Shown here: piece after piece, positions 6,501-6,994 of the stretch
Position numbering within the stretch: the first letter of the stretch is position 1
How the letters are laid out: each line of letters begins with the position of its first letter
Assembly (NCBI GenBank): GCA_937951695.1
Contig: CALFBL010000153.1
Coordinates: 1 to 6,994, forward strand
Length of the DNA: 6,994 nucleotides
Origin: an uncultured Granulosicoccaceae bacterium
GTDB taxonomy: Bacteria > Pseudomonadota > Gammaproteobacteria > Granulosicoccales > Granulosicoccaceae
Reading direction: 5' to 3'
Made by a program: the position numbers and the translations under genes
The notes under the pieces: generated by a model
The model's input: the letters and a program-made list of their open reading frames with translations, nothing else
What the model was told of the DNA's origin: nothing
Databases searched by the model: none

Positions 6501-6994
6501 AACGCTGCGCATACCAACGGGTGTAGCTGAATCGCCTTACCTTCGATCAACACCGGTTCAAACGCCTGGATACCCAGACGGTGAAGCGTGGGTGCTCGGT
6601 TTAGCAGAACCGGGTGTTCACGAATGACTTCTTCAAGAATGTCCCAGACCTCAGCGCCCTCGCGTTCAACCAGTTTCTTGGCCGCCTTGATCGTGGTCGC
6701 CATGCCGCGCAACTGGAGCTTGCTAAAGATGAATGGCTTGAAAAGTTCAAGCGCCATTTTCTTAGGTAAACCACACTGATGCAGTCGCAAGGTAGGGCCC
6801 ACCACAATAACCGAACGGCCGGAATAATCGACACGTTTGCCAAGAAGGTTCTGACGGAACCGCCCTTGCTTACCTTTGATCATGTCGGCCAGTGACTTCA
6901 GCGGACGCTTGTTGGAACCGGTTATTGCCCGGCCCCGTCGACCGTTATCAAGCAAAGCATCCACAGATTCTTGCAGCATGCGCTTTTCGTTACG
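3539..6994 (-). CDS. rpoC: DNA-directed RNA polymerase subunit beta', C-terminal ~1151 residues (5' end outside window)
   Basis: Beta' forms the clamp and half of the catalytic centre of RNA polymerase. The reading frame is open at the window edge, so the first ~292 residues by E. coli alignment are missing; the first visible Met is internal (RNEKRMLQESVDALLDNGRR). Visible in order: the switch/clamp region with KRVDYSGRSVIVVGP; the catalytic NADFDGDQ, whose three Asp bind the active-site magnesium, near visible residues 166-173; the bridge helix with STHGARKGLADTALKTA; the zinc-binding Cys quartet (HDCGT, then ITC, GVC and AMC near 596-606); the trigger loop with MRTFHIGG; and the long trigger-loop insertion (roughly 650-840) typical of gammaproteobacteria. 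The tail is about 34 residues longer than in E. coli and rich in Ala, Ser, Pro, Gly and acidic residues. The stop is TAA. rpoB presumably lies upstream, outside the window. No clear terminator follows. Confidence 0.98.
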   Translation of the reverse strand, partial: RNEKRMLQESVDALLDNGRRGRAITGSNKRPLKSLADMIKGKQGRFRQNLLGKRVDYSGRSVIVVGPTLRLHQCGLPKKMALELFKPFIFSKLQLRGMATTIKAAKKLVEREGAEVWDILEEVIREHPVLLNRAPTLHRLGIQAFEPVLIEGKAIQLHPLVCAAFNADFDGDQMAVHVPLSIEAQLEARALMMSTNNVLSPANGEPIIVPSQDIVLGLYYMTRERVNAKGEGMSFRDVAEVRRAYEAKQVELHTKITVRVDVYEKNEDDEYVCVVKRVETTVGRSIVSEILPKGMGFESVDVNLTKKNISRLINQCYRKLGLKETVILADQLMYMGFRYATLAGVSIGVEDMVIPDDKNDIIGSADAEVREIENQYSSGLVTHGERYNKVIDIWSAANDQVAKAMMNKLGSDDVVDREGNTLKQESFNSIFMMADSGARGSAAQIRQLAGMRGLMAKPDGSIIETPITANFREGLNSQQYFISTHGARKGLADTALKTANSGYLTRRLVDVAQDMVVIDHDCGTEEGLTLKPIIEGGDVVQALSERVLGRVLAKPAYKPGSHTEIVIDANVLLDEFAVAKMEEAGVDELLVRSAITCEAEHGVCAMCYGRDLARGHIINIGEAVGVMAAQSIGEPGTQLTMRTFHIGGAASRSAASSSHQSKSKGSVRHENIKDIVNKEGKILAVSRSGEIVVIDEHGREKERYKIPYGAVIHVKDGGAIEAGSILATWDPHTHPIITEVAGVAMFSDFVDGQTVRTDSDEFTGLTDIVITDHKQRGGAGKDLRPSVKLVDKEGNDKFYLGTQIPANYFLPEGAIVNLADGDEVQEGDIIARIPQASSKTRDITGGLPRVADLFEARKPKEPAILAETTGTVSFGKETKGKQRLVITGPEAEHYEELIPKWRQINVFEGETVQRGEMIADGEPNPQDILRLLGIETLAAYLVQEIQDVYRLQGVGINDKHIEVIIRQMLRKVEIDYVGDTRLLRGEQVDYSRMKEINDKLLAENPKAEIATYNNLLLGITKASLVTESFISAASFQETTRVLTEAAVRGARDDLRGLKENVIVGRLVPAGTGLAFHNERRARKMSIGLEEAFEQAVGHDPVLPGESAPGASLEGELTSLLDGSPLGAEPVAAVPASGEQAPTSSDGGDSAA

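Noticed and set aside
1..6994. A novel or accessory system hidden in the window
   Set aside because: Coding regions are all universally conserved translation and transcription genes in their standard order, intact where complete. The gaps total under 500 bases and hold only promoter, leader and hairpin elements.

Overview
The window is a stretch of core chromosome. Every gene lies on the minus strand, in the order rpoC (5' end cut off by the window) - rpsL - rpsG - fusA - tuf (3' end cut off). This is the conserved junction between the RNA polymerase beta' gene and the str operon. The organism is most probably a gammaproteobacterium: RpoC carries the large trigger-loop insertion typical of that class, and the gene order, the 156-residue S7 and the Pseudomonas-like C-terminal domains of EF-G fit. 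The sequence looks moderately GC-rich, and I cannot name a genus with confidence. No mobile element, CRISPR array, tRNA, rRNA or accessory gene is visible.

Layout, read in the direction of transcription (high to low coordinates). Positions 6994-3539 hold the last ~1151 codons of rpoC. Positions 3538-3319 are a 220-base spacer with a full-consensus sigma70-type promoter (TTGACA, 18 bases, TATAAT, GC-rich discriminator) and a leader of about 84 nt that contains an 11-bp stem-loop. rpsL (S12) follows at 3318-2944. After a 58-base spacer with a small hairpin comes rpsG (S7) at 2885-2415, then a 35-base spacer and fusA (EF-G) at 2379-292. A 149-base spacer with two hairpins precedes tuf (EF-Tu), which starts at 142 and runs off the window. 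No intergenic gap exceeds 300 bases.

The genes form one functional set. RpoC is the catalytic subunit of transcription. S12 and S7 are 30S proteins of the decoding centre and head. EF-G and EF-Tu drive translocation and aminoacyl-tRNA delivery. The promoter upstream of rpsL is the likely main promoter of the str operon, and its GC-rich discriminator suggests growth-rate/stringent control. I saw no convincing terminator between rpoC and rpsL, so read-through from the rpoBC unit is possible.

I found no undescribed biological system. The points worth a second look are in the non-coding joints: the promoter and leader hairpin, the lack of a Shine-Dalgarno before rpsL, an ATG that overlaps the fusA GTG start out of frame, and paired hairpins before tuf.
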